A DNA stretch of 64,000 bases from Hofstenia miamia (Eukaryota > Xenacoelomorpha > Acoela): NCBI GenBank assembly GCA_004352715.1, contig SCFE01000008.1, positions 922,844 through 986,843 on the forward strand, read 5' to 3'. Numbering within the stretch: position 1 is the first letter of the stretch; each line of letters opens with the position of its first letter. The position numbers and the translations under genes were made by a program. This document shows, piece by piece, positions 47,790 through 59,907 of the stretch. The notes beneath the pieces are model-generated. The model ran no database searches, was not told the origin of the DNA, and worked only from the letters and a program-made list of their open reading frames with translations.

Positions 47790-48781
47790 GATATAACAGA
47801 GTCATAGAATTATCATCAATGGTTTCGCGGAGCCAAGATTCACATACAGATACTAAGGCTGGTTTGTGTTTACTAACCAGCATCTTAAGATCGTCCATTT
47901 TCGATAAAACATCTTGAGCATTTATAGACATTTTTCGGGGATATTTCATTGTCTTTAACGACTGAGATAGTCATTCACAACTAACCCATTTCTTGTTCTG
48001 CCCTGTATAATTTACCATTTTGCACCCTCAACGATTTCTTATCAGCACCTTGCTGTATCAACTCGTGGCGCCTTTTTAAGCAGTCCTTCTCCAATTGTAG
48101 TTCGACAGATGATAAATCACGGGAGATATAGAGTCTTTGTGAGTAGTCCGTTTAGAAGCGGAAGCCAGAGCTAGTCTGACGTCCCAAGGTGAAGGTAATT
48201 TAGCAAGTAGCATACGAGGAGTCCCATTCGCTCTCTTATTACCAATTCGATCAAGTCCGTCTGTCAATTTTGAGATCCAGAAAATTCAAAAGTTCCAAAA
48301 TGTTATTCTTATCTTGATTAAGGCGTTCTAGATAATTTGCTTTTGTACTTTCAGGTATACCTCTGACGCGCAGGGTCGAAGGATCAACTACACGTTCAGA
48401 TAACCTCTTTTGATGAGAACGAATCTGAGTTGATTGTGCAAAATTTTCCTGCAAGCATTTATTAATGTCAGAAATACTCTTCTTCACTTCAATCAAACCG
48501 TTTTCCAAAACACTTATACATTTGTCAATTTGAGACTGAGAGAAATCGAGAAGCATTTGTTTACGAAAACCACCATTAGTGCAATCATTACAGAACAATG
48601 CAATATTATTGATCACGCTGACCAGTACTGTCCGTTGTTGTTTATTAAATGCGCTGCATTCGTTCCAATTGATATCTTTACCACAGCAACAGCAATGAAA
48701 AAAATTCGTATCCAAAATTTCATCATTACATATTTTACATAAGCGTTTTCTTTCGCTTAATTGTTTAGCGTTGTTTACCAT
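47790..48781 (-). mobile_element. LINE fragment: ORF1 and start of ORF2
   Basis: ORF1 begins at the ATG at 48781. Residues 1-70 form a PHD-like zinc finger (CKICNDEILDTNFFHCCC, then CNDC), followed by a helical segment and the RNA-binding motif LRVRGIPEST. A frameshift at about 48255 moves to another frame with the rest of the domain: RIGNK, RMLLAKLPSPWDVRLAL and KSLRVQNGKLYRAEQE. Further down, at about 47940-47800, a third frame opens like an apurinic endonuclease (MDDLKMLVSKHKPALVSVCE, then SWLRETIDDN). The order matches non-LTR elements with a PHD-bearing ORF1. It is truncated soon after and inactive. Confidence 0.75.
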
Positions 48782-48929
48782 TAGGTGTATGGCTTGCTTT
48801 TAAATAAAGACTTTATTTACAAAAAAATTATAAATTTGCATAAATATACTTTATATCTTGTAATTTGTTTAATAACAGCTAATTATTTTATAAATTGCAA
48901 GTTTCCTTTACTAATATCCTTAAATATAT

Positions 48930-49260
48930 ATTTGATTAATTATGTAAAGTTATCGGTCTATATCTATTATTTTTTGAACTATTTACATCTGTTATTGCAT
49001 TTCTCATCATTTTTTACCCTGGATTAGTGTTTATTTAGTCTGCGTGTTCCGCGTGCACCCTATTCTATTCCTTCGCCCTTAAAAGGTTTAAAAAATAATA
49101 GATATAGGCCGATAACTTTGCAAAAATTTAACTATATTCGTAGCACGCGGTAACACGCGATTGCACACGGTATATATTTAAGAACTATTATTAGACCCAT
49201 TACACAATATAAAATATATTTATGTCAATCAATACATGCTTAGTGTAAATCAAGTCCTTC
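48930..49260. repeat. Inverted pair forming a foldback
   Basis: 48930-48990 (AAAGTTATCGGTCTATATCT) and 49098-49150 (AGATATAGGCCGATAACTTT) are reverse complements with about 110 bp between them. A further copy lies at 50750-50880 and one in the other direction at 45575. Confidence 0.6.
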
Positions 49261-50549
49261 TTGAGATTTAAATAAACTTTTATACTTTGCAACCGCTTTA
49301 CGTTTTCAGAGAATTTGTTCTCCCAATTTATATTTATTTCTACATTTATTTACAGATTAGTAAAATCCAATTTATAGCTAGCGTGAACGCGTTGCATAAA
49401 TATTAAACATTCCGTTAATATTGGTATAAATATATTTTCATACTTATATTGAACATGCATAGGTTCTTTTATAATTGAAGCAAAAACTCATTCAGTGCAA
49501 ATTGATTCAAAACGAAAAATAATCTTTTAAGTATACGTTTGTATCTTTGCCGGTTAACTGACTCTTCATAAAACTATCAAAAGTACGAAGATTTCACTTG
49601 TTTTCACCTAACAGCATATAGTTCCTTTTTACATAATTTTAAAGCAATCGATTTGTCAATTTTGTCAATTAAAGGGTAAGGGTGCGGTCCAAAAATTTAC
49701 AGAAGTTATACGCTAATTGCCAATTCAAAAATAGTTTATACGGAAAATGTATATTTTTGCAAACGTTAAAGTTTTGTGCGGATATACGCTAGATCATGCT
49801 TGGAAGTTATACGGAGTATACCCTCGACTACAGCCTTGTTAACGAATTATTCAATTATGTTTTACTCAACACATTCTCATTGCTTAGTAGATTTAATGAA
49901 ATATCCGTTTTGACATTTAAATCTGTTGGCTGTTGTGTCGTAATTAAAATTTTCAAAAAAGAGGTACAATAGCCTAAGGAGATTGATTCAATTCAGATAT
50001 TTGATGAAAACACCTACAATTTTACCTCAAGAATTTAAATTTCATTTTTTTATTTATCAAATAAAACTTTCAACAAACATCTAAATCTCTTAGATATAGA
50101 TTTTATTTTATTTTAAGAACTCTTAAGAATATATTAATAAGTGCTTGTTTGATGTTATTCTTATAGCTAGATATCGATGAAGAACTATCATTTGCCATTA
50201 TGGTAGTGATCTTTATTTCATGTAATTAACTTATTTACTATCTCCTATTTGTATAGAATTTATTTGGAGAATTGTATTATGCTGCATTGCTGGAGTAATT
50301 TTGGAATGTAGCTGTAGTGCAATAATTATGATTTATTTTTTTGAAAAAATTAAAATATAGATGAGACATTCGTTTTTTTATGCCTTTGCTTGACTTAAAA
50401 TTCATATAAATGTAGCTAAAAATGTTTAGTAAATTGTTTTTAAAATTAATTTTTTAGAACTGTATATGGAGTTCTTTAATTTTATTATCATTATAAGTGC
50501 ATTTATTATATGTCACCATATATTAAGACCAAAATATAATTTTCTTTAA

Positions 50550-50590
<41 letters not shown>

Positions 50591-51417
50591 GTAAAATTTG
50601 GCATGTTTATTCTGCTTTAAATTTGTTTACCGAAAACTATTTTTGACCTATAAATTTATGTATTTCCGTTCATATACTTTTATAATTAGAAATGGTAAAG
50701 TAAAGATCTTTATTTTTTATCAACTAATACTTTTATACTTTATTTTTCTTAAATATCTTCCGCGCAGTATGAATTTTGTGAATTATGCTTGGGTATCGGT
50801 CTATATCAACAATTTCTTAACCTTTTTATGTTTTTTATTGTATTTCTCATTGTTTTTTACCCCATGGTAACCATTATTTCTTAAGATTGCTCCACTTATT
50901 CCCTAACCTTTATACTGCGAGCAAGCAATTTAACGTTTTTCGTCAAACCAATTTTTTTGGTGATTTTAAATTATTTTGAATACCGTCAAAGCAGCATTAG
51001 TTTAGCAACAAAAGTTGTATCGTTTGTACGTGACCTTAAGCTAGCAAGGCATTTTTTATGTTTCAATTCTTAAAAGTGACCAATTTTAGATATCTATGAA
51101 AACATCACTGGATAGGGATTTGTATCCTTTTTCATCCCTAATTCATGATCTGACACGAAGTATTTCGACGAGTTTTTGCTTCCGCTTATTATCTGAACAT
51201 TAGGTCCCGGATAAATTTAATGGTTTCTTAAAAAATAGATTTACATTCATTTACCTCAAAATGAGTAAAAATTATCAATAGATGTTGCCAAGTTCAATGA
51301 TTCACCAATTTCCTAATATTCGACAAAAGGATATTCCTTTTATAAAATCTCTGGAAATCAGGATTAAGGAGGCTTAAGCCAAGTCAAGTTTGATACTGAA
51401 GCAAGTCAACTTTGAAT
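49261..51417. other. Intergenic, no gene seen
   Basis: AT-rich DNA with (AT)n at about 50553-50587 and the 50750-50880 repeat copy. No supported coding sequence. Confidence 0.5.
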
Positions 51418-51716
51418 GCTAATATGCTGGCATAATAAGAAAGATATTGCAACCATGATCATTACGATCAGATAGCAGTTTTCAATCAAAGTGAGAATCA
51501 TTACTAAATTCCCTTCCTCTGAAAAATTTTATCATTAAATGAATTATTTTCATAAGGCGATGTCACTTGTTAATGTTATACATGTAATTTCAATATCAAT
51601 ATTCTTTGAAATTATTTTGCAAATTAATAAACTCAGTTGCTAATATGCTGGCATAATAAGAAAGATATTGCAACCATGATCATTACGATCAGATAGCAGT
51701 TTTCAATCAAAGTGAG
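51418..51716 (+). repeat. 78-bp direct repeat, two copies 221 bp apart
   Basis: 51418-51495 and 51639-51716 are identical (starting GCTAATATGCTGGCATAATA). The second copy runs into the LINE relic. Confidence 0.85.
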
Positions 51717-52870
51717 TTCCAGTAGAACGACCCGGATGGTTACTATGCTGAAAAGATTAGATGAGGTGGCTAATTTTAGGGAACTTGTAACAAAAAAGGC
51801 ACTAAAAAATAATTGACAGCTGAGAAGAAATAGCTATTGGACGATAAGAAGTGACTTGAGAGGACGATGCTGATTGGATCTTAACAGCGTAGAGGTCCAA
51901 GATGTTTTACATCAAGGCGGAAAAGCTTAGAGGAGCAAATGTAGAAGAGATGCTTTAAAAGGATGGAAAGATTTGAGGAAGTTTTGTGAACAAAGAATGG
52001 GACGCCATCACAATAGCAAGGTTCAGACACCTTGTAGGACTTATGCATGAGGGAAATAACATGGGCATTGAAGATGATGTCACATAGGCGAATCAGCGGG
52101 GAAGAGGCAGGAGGACCAGAGCAGAGATACAGGAGCAGAGACATTCAAGGCAAAATAAGCATTGAAGAGATCAGCTTTCTCCAGATCTGAGTGGGTGAAA
52201 AGAAGGTTCCACTTCAAACTGGGGAAGTCAGATTTGGAATGAAGGGAACTCAAGAAAGAATAAGAGTCTTGAAGATATCCAAATGAGAAGCTGGACAACA
52301 GAGAAATTTTGTCAAGTTCCATGAAGTTGATGACGTGTTCTGTGAAGGAAAAGAGTTTGTAAGAATCAGAAGGACCAAACCGGCGTTTGAAAGATTTGAG
52401 TTTATTCAAAGACTGTACAGTAAGTGATGAGAAATAGAAAGAAAGAGAAACACACTTTTTCCCATAACGAGGAATATTGGATGAAATAATTGGTGAAGGG
52501 AGATCTACCAGACCAGTCATCAGCAAAGAAAGATTCATTAAAAGTTAGGGAATGAAGAAAAGAGAGCAGCATTTAGAGATATAAAGTTACTGTTGGATCA
52601 AGCATATTGAGGAGCAGATGGGGTAATAGAATTGACAGACAGGTTGAAACGAACAAATGAGTGATCAGACAGCTTAACTAGAACAGGGACCCCAGAGGTG
52701 TCAAAAATGTGATAAAGGTGAGAGCACAAAACCAAGTCAAGGAGGGAGCAGAAGTAGGGGAAATACACGTTGTTCAGGAAGCAAGGTGTTCAGCGAATTC
52801 ATAGACGTCATTAGTCAAATGCATTCCAGTAAACATTAGGAAGGTAGAAATCAAAGGACTTTTTGTTAAG
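51640..52870 (-). pseudogene. LINE endonuclease/reverse transcriptase relic
   Basis: On the minus strand, in order: the end of an endonuclease domain with SLLDLVLCSHLYHIF and KLSDHSFVRF (52650-52750), then an open frame 52538-52080 typical of the linker, with LKWNLLFTHSDLEKADLFNA. After a frameshift comes SYRPIAISSQLS (about 51815-51850), the first reverse transcriptase motif, and PGRSTGTHFD. It lacks the catalytic DD box and has several frameshifts, so it is a truncated dead copy. Its composition is less AT-rich than its surroundings. Confidence 0.75.
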
Positions 52871-52975
52871 CGAATGAAATTCGTCTTTGTATCTAGCACA
52901 TGCCTATCTAGCCGGACAAATATCACTTTACATGAAGGGCATTCGCTCAATTTTCTGCGAGAGAGGCGCTAATTT

Positions 52976-53349
52976 TTACCATGCTCCATAGTGTGTAACA
53001 AATAATCCTAAATTACGCAATAACTTATCTGCTCTACAATTATTGTGGACTTTTTCTAAATGAATTAAAAAGTTTCGATAATTTGTGTGTGTGCTGCAGA
53101 TCGGACAGCAAATAGCAGTTCCAACCACACCAGGAATCTGAGACACAACTTTTAAATGTTCATAAACATCATCATCCTCTTTTGGAATAGGTGAAGCAAA
53201 ATTTGTGCACAATGTGCAACCTTGGATGTTAAAGCATCATCTACAAAACACGTGATTGCATGTGTGTTCTCAGTTATCAAATTAGCTGCAAATAATCTGC
53301 ATTTGTGATTATGAAATTCATCACATTGTTTTGTTTTCAGTAGTATCAA
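52976..53349 (-). CDS. Zinc-finger-like reading frame in two parts
   Basis: Two overlapping minus-strand frames. The first (53349-53152) has QCDEFHNHKCRLFAANLIT; the second (53212-52976) carries a C2H2-like finger, CPICSTHTNYRNFLIHLEKVH (C-x2-C-x11-H-x4-H), and ends HYGAW-stop. They may be one protein broken by a frameshift or an exon pair. The single finger and short length do not identify a family; transposon-derived zinc-finger genes look like this. Confidence 0.35.
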
Positions 53350-54647
53350 TGAACAATGGCATTTGGCAGAGAAGTGGTTTAAAGAATAAATTGTTGTGGC
53401 AAATACTGAACTGGAATTGGCACATTAAAGAAATGATTAACTATAAAATTTATACATCTATGGCCCATTTGACCAATTGTCTGTTTGGTCTCCTCTTAGC
53501 CTATAGAATAATGCAAGGTCTTCAAATATTTTAAAAAGTTTTTTCAAATATAATTGAGGTGGAGTGGTAACCAAGATGAGGATCATAGTGTATCACAATG
53601 TTATACTTCTCTGACCAGCCTTTACCAACAACAAAGCATGAATAATGGAATGTCAATACTATTTGGGAAATAATCTATTAAATTTCATTTGAACAATGTT
53701 TTTCCTTACAATATTTTAAAACATATTTAAATAATTTTTCTCTATTTTTGAAAAAAATTATTTGTTTTTTCAAAAAAAATATATTTAAATATATTTATAT
53801 ACCCCTGAGACTAAATCTAGCAGCCAATGATAAAACTATATAGGACCCGTGACCCGAACCGCGGGTCGGATTGACCCGTTTCCCACCTTAGTATCAATAA
53901 CAAATGAAGGTTTCAACAACAATATATTCTCAATAATTGCGAAGTGTATAATTCATTGATAAGCTGTAAACGCATTCTAAGTCGTATCTTTGCTAACATG
54001 GTACCACATCCCTTTAACACTATATCCCCGTGTACATTAAATTTTGGAACCATCTATGCGTTATAGGTTATCTAGGAATCGTTACTATACATTGTTTCTT
54101 TAACCAAACCATCTGGAGAAATTGCTGAATAGCTTATACAGAACTTCGAGGTCATATTAAAAAAATTCTTTTACTGTCTTTGTTGATTGTGATCATAACA
54201 TAAACTGCATATGTACTCTCATTAAGATAATATTTGAGCCTAATTCTATTACAAACATGCGGTTTTGAGTTCAAATGTGTTGAGATCTTATTTGAAACTT
54301 GTAATTAGCTTTAAAAAATTTTGCTAATACGATATTGTTTTTAGGCAATCGGCGCTGAAATTACTCCATTCCTCTGTAGCGCACTCTCATTTGCCACAAA
54401 AAGAATGTTATCCAAGTGTTATTTACTCGATGCTTGAGGCCGTCCATATACATCAGACCTTGTGTTCTTAAAATATCTTTATACTATGTGAAATTATGAG
54501 TGATTCAATATTGTCAGTATCTTCGAATGTCTCATAGTTTATGGCACAGAAACACTTCGCAACTAGAGCAGTTATTCTGATCATTCCATTTAATTTATGA
54601 AGCCCATCATTTTTATTGCATAGTGTTTTTCAAAAAGCCGAGTAACT
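53350..54647. other. Intergenic, or unrecognised upstream part of the TRRAP relic
   Basis: No feature I can support. A short stretch near 53850-53885 repeats ACCCG/CGGGT. Decayed TRRAP sequence may extend into the right end. Confidence 0.4.
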
Positions 54648-54900
54648 GTCTCCGCTATTGCATACGAAATGCAAAGTCTATTCCCACAATCTCAGCGTAC
54701 ATATGAAGCTGACATTTCAAAAGCTCGGGATGATCCGCCCATTTCCAATCCACTACCATTTTTAGAATTCCGTTTTGTGAGAAACCCGCTGGGTGCGCTG
54801 TGCTAAAGAAAATTGCGAATGGGATGTCCTATTGGAATATGTAAACAGCCGTGGAGATCGTTGAAATCCATTCCTTGTGCATGATTATGCTTGACGTCTG
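54648..54900 (+). pseudogene. TRRAP: TRRAP pseudogene, FAT-region segment 1
   Basis: The plus strand reads TVSAIAYEMQSLFPQSQRTY, DISKARDDPP and, after a frameshift near 54775, TRWVRCAKENCEWDVLLEYV, then NPFLVHDYA. These follow, in order, a known segment of animal TRRAP, the giant PI3K-like pseudokinase scaffold of histone acetyltransferase complexes. There are TGA codons at about 54778, after SRGDR, and where the family has Trp after DYA. It is not functional. Confidence 0.75.
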
Positions 54901-55075
54901 CCTGTTTAAAAGCTAAAAAATGGTACCTACTCATTTTATTTTTACATTTTAGTGTGAGTGACCCGGCTTCTGATTGTCACATTCCACGAAAGATGGATGA
55001 TTGCTATATACAAATTATTGGACTAATCATATTTGTAAACCATACGCAATTTTGTGCTTGTTAGTGTTATTTTAG

Positions 55076-55267
55076 GTGGAGAGCAGTTGTCCACGTGACT
55101 GGATTTGGAAATTGAACTTGTATCGAGGTTTTCTTTGCGTTTGCAAACCTGAAGAACTTAACGTTCATCGAATATAACGGCTTGTTGAGTGTGCAAGTGG
55201 ACACGTTATTAAGGAGTAGAAACGACTTCCAACTATAGTTTCACATATTCACATTAAATTATTACAG
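55076..55267 (+). pseudogene. TRRAP: TRRAP pseudogene, FAT-region segment 2
   Basis: A 64-codon exon between TTTTAG and GTAAAT. It reads SSCPRDWIWKLNLYRGFLCV, then KPEELN, RLVECAS, KRLPTIVSHIHIKLLQ, matching TRRAP in order and spacing. Two in-frame stops (TAA before RLVE, TAG before KRLP) stand where the family has Glu and Trp. Splice sites look intact but the coding capacity is lost. Confidence 0.85.
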
Positions 55268-55308
55268 GTAAATTTTAAAAATTGATATTGTAAAGACTTT
55301 TCTTAAAG

Positions 55309-55394
55309 TTGTAGAGCTACAGAAAGCATCGCAAATATATCAGGGTTTCGTACCAACAAGCATTGGAAGAGCAACTTCACTTCATGATATGAAG
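55309..55394 (+). pseudogene. TRRAP: TRRAP pseudogene, FAT-region segment 3
   Basis: Reads VELQKASQIYQGFVPTSIGR then ATSLHDMK, directly continuing segment 2 in TRRAP. It is separated from it by a 41-bp intron-like gap (GTAAAT...AAAG) whose phase does not fit, so a frameshift is likely. GTAGTT follows as a possible donor. Confidence 0.8.
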
Positions 55395-55454
55395 GTAGTT
55401 CTTGTTTTATATAGCTAGTTTAGGATATGAAACATGTTAAAAGTTATTTGAGAT

Positions 55455-55680
55455 CAATTCAAAGTGCGAGGTATTCTTGTAGCATGTAAATATCGAATTG
55501 TGTTTTCAACGTTGACCTTCAAATTTGAAATGGCTTCCTCAGGCATCAACTGCAATTGGTGTACTGCGGCCTTTTCAACCTCTTCATGCATGTCAATGCC
55601 GATATCATTTGAGTAGACAATTGTGGATCCTCTTCCACTAGTATCACTAACTAGATGCCATTCTAATAGCGCAGCTTTTC
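55455..55680 (-). pseudogene. Unidentified coding-like segment
   Basis: An open minus-strand stretch of about 74 codons without an early ATG: LEWHLVSDTSGRGSTIVYS, then NDIGIDMHEEVEKAAVHQLQ and LMPEEAISNLKVNVENTIR, ending in TGA. Its composition (balanced charges, amphipathic helix) is far more protein-like than the surrounding frames. It may be an exon or a piece of an element. I do not recognise it. Confidence 0.35.
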
Positions 55681-56019
55681 AGTCAAGTAAGCTTCACTCA
55701 CGTGATAAATCATCTACAAACTAAATATAAAAACTAAACTGTCCAAGAAGAAACATATTGATCGTATGTTGGTTGACATACGAAGAGCAAAGCATGATAT
55801 TTATTTTTGTTACAAACCAAAAGAGCAAGAACAACCTGTACTGTGCAAACATGTTTACACTGGTCTGTAAGACGTCTTAAAGAGCTGCCAGATGTATTCT
55901 TTCAATTGTTATTTAACTGTATTTGAATCGTCATGTAGAGAAATTGTATCCTTGACATGAACGTAGTGGGACTATTCTATGGAAATAATAATGAGTGGAT
56001 TCTGCTTTTGAATTAGAGA

Positions 56020-57488
56020 TGACTAAAAAAGGTTTCTTTTAAATGATTTTAGAGTTTTCATTAATTGGTAATAGTAGTTAATTAAATTTGAGGTATCAAT
56101 GTCAGAGCAATTGTTTAGAATTTTATTAAATGGGATAAGGCGAGTAACTCCAGATACATGATGATGGGAAGTAAATGAAGTGTTGATAATGTATAACAAT
56201 AGCCTATACCAGCCATAATCCATTTAGTGTAAGGCTGCTGAAAAGTTTCTTAGGAAATTTGTCATGTGGAATTTGCAAAACATAGTTGTGAACCGTATTA
56301 CCAATTTTGAAAAAAAATAAGATATTCCCACTATGTGTTGGAAAATCAATGATCCGATTGAGTTTGCATAGAATCAAGAATTTTCATATTAAAAGTCTTG
56401 TAGAAATTCAGTTATTCCAACAATTACTTGCATATTGAAATCACCTAAAATAATAGGTATTGTAGAATCAATTAGGACACGATACTGAGAGCACAAACAT
56501 GTAAAATTGTTTGTACAAAGTATGACATCAATAAGTTGATTAGCAACAAAGGGATAAGAACTATTTTCATTATAAGTAAATACTGAAATATTAAATCAAA
56601 AACTGGTGCACAGATTAAATCGATGTTTGTTAAAAGCGGTACATTGAGGCTGCTAAAATCACACAACCACTGTATTCTTTGCGGGTTTTCTAATACAAAT
56701 ATTAACAATAGCTAAATTATTAGGAAATACATTGTGCTTAAGCGTAGTGTCTAGCCAAATTTCAGTTTAACATATAATCACAGCTTATTGTAAAAATACA
56801 TGAGATAAAAGGCTAAAGCGTCGATCCATACTAAACTAACTTTGGCCATTTGTATACATACGAGTAAAAAGTTCGTGAAAAACTAGTTAATTAGAATAAA
56901 CTTTTGCTATGCACAACTCTTTAACATTTTCTTTTAAAAATCTAGCATCACTAAGTTGATTAACAACGAGGTGATACGAACTATTTGGAAGCACAATTTA
57001 AATGCCCTGGTTCATTGGATAGTGAAAGTTTATTATTCCGTTGGAGATGTTGTACCGCTGTGGGATAAGAAGACCCGGTACTTGGAGAATTTTGATGAGG
57101 AAGAACTATTATTGAAGTTGTGGATATTTAAATAATTGTTTAAGCTTTGTTATGATTTTTGAGGCAAAATCGGACTTAATTTCGGAAGAAATGTCTCCAG
57201 GTTTTTACTTGATATCTTCAAGACGTTGCTCATTTTCAGAAACAAGTGAGTAGTCGTCTTTAGCTCATTGAGATCAGATGTAATAGAGGAAATGTGTGAG
57301 CATCAGCTGCAACAGAATGAATAAAAATATTTCCTATAGGATATGATATTGATACATTCCATGGAAAATCCCGTGCATTTTGTAATATGATGTATGCACT
57401 TAGAATATTTACACAAGAGAACATCTTCGTTGTATCTTTGATTACGTTGTTGCAATGTTGGGCATATTCGATTACTCTTATTTACCAT
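56020..57488 (-). mobile_element. LINE relic with ORF1 finger and endonuclease
   Basis: On the minus strand ORF1 starts at the ATG at 57488 with a cysteine/histidine cluster (CKYSKCIHHITKC) that parallels the start of the 48781 ORF1, so it may be the same family. After a decayed stretch, the endonuclease motifs TEIWLDTTL (about 56760) and IPIILGDFN (about 56430-56460) appear, joined by VFPNNLAIVNI and LCTNNFTCLCSQYRVLIDS. It fades out near 56020 with no reverse transcriptase. It lies antisense between TRRAP pseudogene segments. Confidence 0.7.
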
Positions 57489-57489
57489 T

Positions 57490-58396
57490 GCTTTTTACTT
57501 TTCCGAAGCAACAAGGAATGGTTAAAAAGTCTTAAATTATATAACTGTATTAAGTTTTTAATATATATGTAATTTATACTTTTTGTACATTACTAAAGGT
57601 CTTGCGTATAATATAGGTAAATATTATCACCTTAATCAGTATTAATAATTATTCAATAATTAACTTTGAATTGAATAATTGTCGTACAAATTGATTCGTT
57701 CTTTAGTAAGTATAGTAACAGAATATTTCGTGTAGTGTTAATTTTGTGCCCTAACAACAAGTCATGAGCTACGAGGGATTGCGGTTAGATACACCATGGG
57801 ATTGCGATTGTGTTCAACCGCAATCATATTACCTATCGTGAGGCAGCAGCTTTAGAGATGATGGTTGATGACTTATTAGAATAAAATTAGTAGTACGGAT
57901 TTAATACGGGTAATTATATTGCTAGTGTGCGTATTTCGTAGTCACTGAATGATTAAGCGAGTACGTGCTTTCTCGTTGATTTAGGGTGGTACCCCCACTT
58001 TTCCAAAAAATTTAAATTTAACTTTTTGCACAAAACTAGTCTTCAATGTGTTGCCTTTATTGTACTTTCTTTGAATTTCTTATTTATTCCTTATTTTAAC
58101 AGTAATTAGCAATTAAAATGATAAAAACTTTAAAAATGTTTCCCTTTGTTTCCCTTCAATGAAATGTTCAAACTGCTATAACTTGAGTTATATATGGCCT
58201 ATCTGAAAAATTTAAGTAGTGTTCTCCTTTTAAAGGCCAGAATAATCGTTTATTGAAATCTTTTTAAATTTTATAAGCTCAAATTTTATTGATAATTCAG
58301 CCAATCAGCATCAAGTTTAGAAAGCTCTTTGGCTGACTCACAGCTCTATGTAATTCTTTGTTCTTGCTGTGTTTTTGACTGTCAACACGATCTGAA
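57490..58396. other. Intergenic (between TRRAP segments), nothing seen
   Basis: AT-rich. A GCGGTT/AACCGC pair near 57781-57820 could form a weak stem. No coding support. Confidence 0.45.
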
Positions 58397-59440
58397 AATG
58401 GCATTCAAAAAACGATCTATAGAAGACTTAGGGCATACTAATTCTTCATGTAAACATTTGAAATTTGAAATAAAAGAAAGAAAATTTGCTTCCAAAAGGA
58501 TAACTTCCAAAAACAGAGGTGCAAAGAAAACAAGAGATGCACTAAAATCGAGGCAACTTGCAATGATAGCATACCATATACCAGTTCCACTAGAAATGCA
58601 GAAGAAAATGTGACTGAAACTGCAAGTTTAAAAAATGTGAACCCATCATCAGTCTTTGAGAAGCCTAATAACATTGTGGAAAATAAAGAAGGCTTTCGTT
58701 TTGTGGATTTTTCGGTTTTGAAATCAATTGTTGAAGATGGTATGTGCCCAAATTGCAAAACCTCAAAACTGACTCGACAAGATTAACCCAAGGAAAGGAA
58801 AGCTCTCAGCTGCCATTTTTATGTGTTTTGTGCATCATGTGGGTATGAAAAAAAATATTTTTCGTCACTTACAAACCCGTCAAGGGTGGAGCAAATTTTG
58901 AGGTAAACTCGTTTTCTGCTTGCTATGAGAACAATTGGAAGGAGATTTTCTGATATGGAACATGAACTCATGAATACGCCTACTCCCTCCAATGAAATTA
59001 GAGACTATTGTCACAAACTGCAACATGAGCTGTTTAATTCACAATGGAAAATAAGAAAGCAGCGGCTAATGAATTGAAGAATGTCTTCGAAGGAATAAGT
59101 TCAGCCGACAAAACAGATGTGACAGTCGTGATTGATGGCTCGTGGTAAACACGTGTATACTCATCATTAAATGGTGTGGTAACTGCCATATTTGTAGATA
59201 GTGACAAGGAAGCGAAGTGCTTACGAAATGTGCAATGTTGTGAGAAAGCAAGAGACAAACAAGCAATCATTAAAATACTTACAGTGGCAAATTAAACATG
59301 AACCGAAGTGCAGAAAAATGCATGAAGGTTCAGCGCCTAGTATGGAACCAGTTGGGGCGATAAAAATATTTGCGATGCTATAGGTAGACACAAAGTGTTT
59401 GCTTATCAGAGGGAGTTCTCGTGTTTCCAATGCGTTGTGA
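58397..59440 (+). mobile_element. Mutator-like transposase pseudogene
   Basis: An N-terminal basic part starts MAFKKRS at 58397. Then come GFRFVDFSVLKSIV and MCPNCKTSKL (about 58690-58765), a second pair CASCGYEKKYFSS, AMRTIGRRFSDMEHELMNTP and DVTVVIDGSW then SSLNGVVTAIF (about 59115-59190). After a frame change there is KHEPKCRKMHEGSAPSMEP and VGAIKIF. This is the conserved order of the Mutator-like transposase domain common in invertebrate genomes; DGSW carries the first catalytic Asp. Stops and frameshifts are frequent and the C-terminal catalytic part is missing. Confidence 0.8.
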
Positions 59441-59778
59441 TGGCGTAATTAGGAATTAATTTCAATGGAAATTCATCATCTTGAATATTCTGTTCAACTA
59501 AAGATGGTACAAATATATAAATGCACCTAAATAAAAAATATTTAAGTATAAATTAGATCAATTGACTTAATGCACATTTTCAAAAACATTTGATAAAAAT
59601 CAATTCATGAATGCAAAATTTCTGAATTCTGAGATGATACAGAGTTATTCTTAATGTAGGCAACGATATATTTGTCTTCAATAAACTTGCGCCACCTCTA
59701 AGTGATTTCAAATAGTTTAAGATTTTATACTAATTACTTTTTCGTGAAATTGAAGCACTTCAAAGGTTCAGTGTCATC

Positions 59779-59780
<2 letters not shown>

Positions 59781-59817
<37 letters not shown>

Positions 59818-59870
59818 TTGAAATCAATTGTTGAAGATGGTATGTGCCCAGATTGCAANTCAGTGTCATC

Positions 59871-59904
<34 letters not shown>
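59781..59904. repeat. (AT)n duplicated across a single N, with a transposase fragment
   Basis: TCAGTGTCATCCTAATATAT occurs on both sides of the N at 59859. The 46 bases before the N (59813-59858) copy 58714-58758 of the Mutator-like element with one change. This is best explained as a faulty join. Confidence 0.8.
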
Positions 59905-59907
<3 letters not shown>

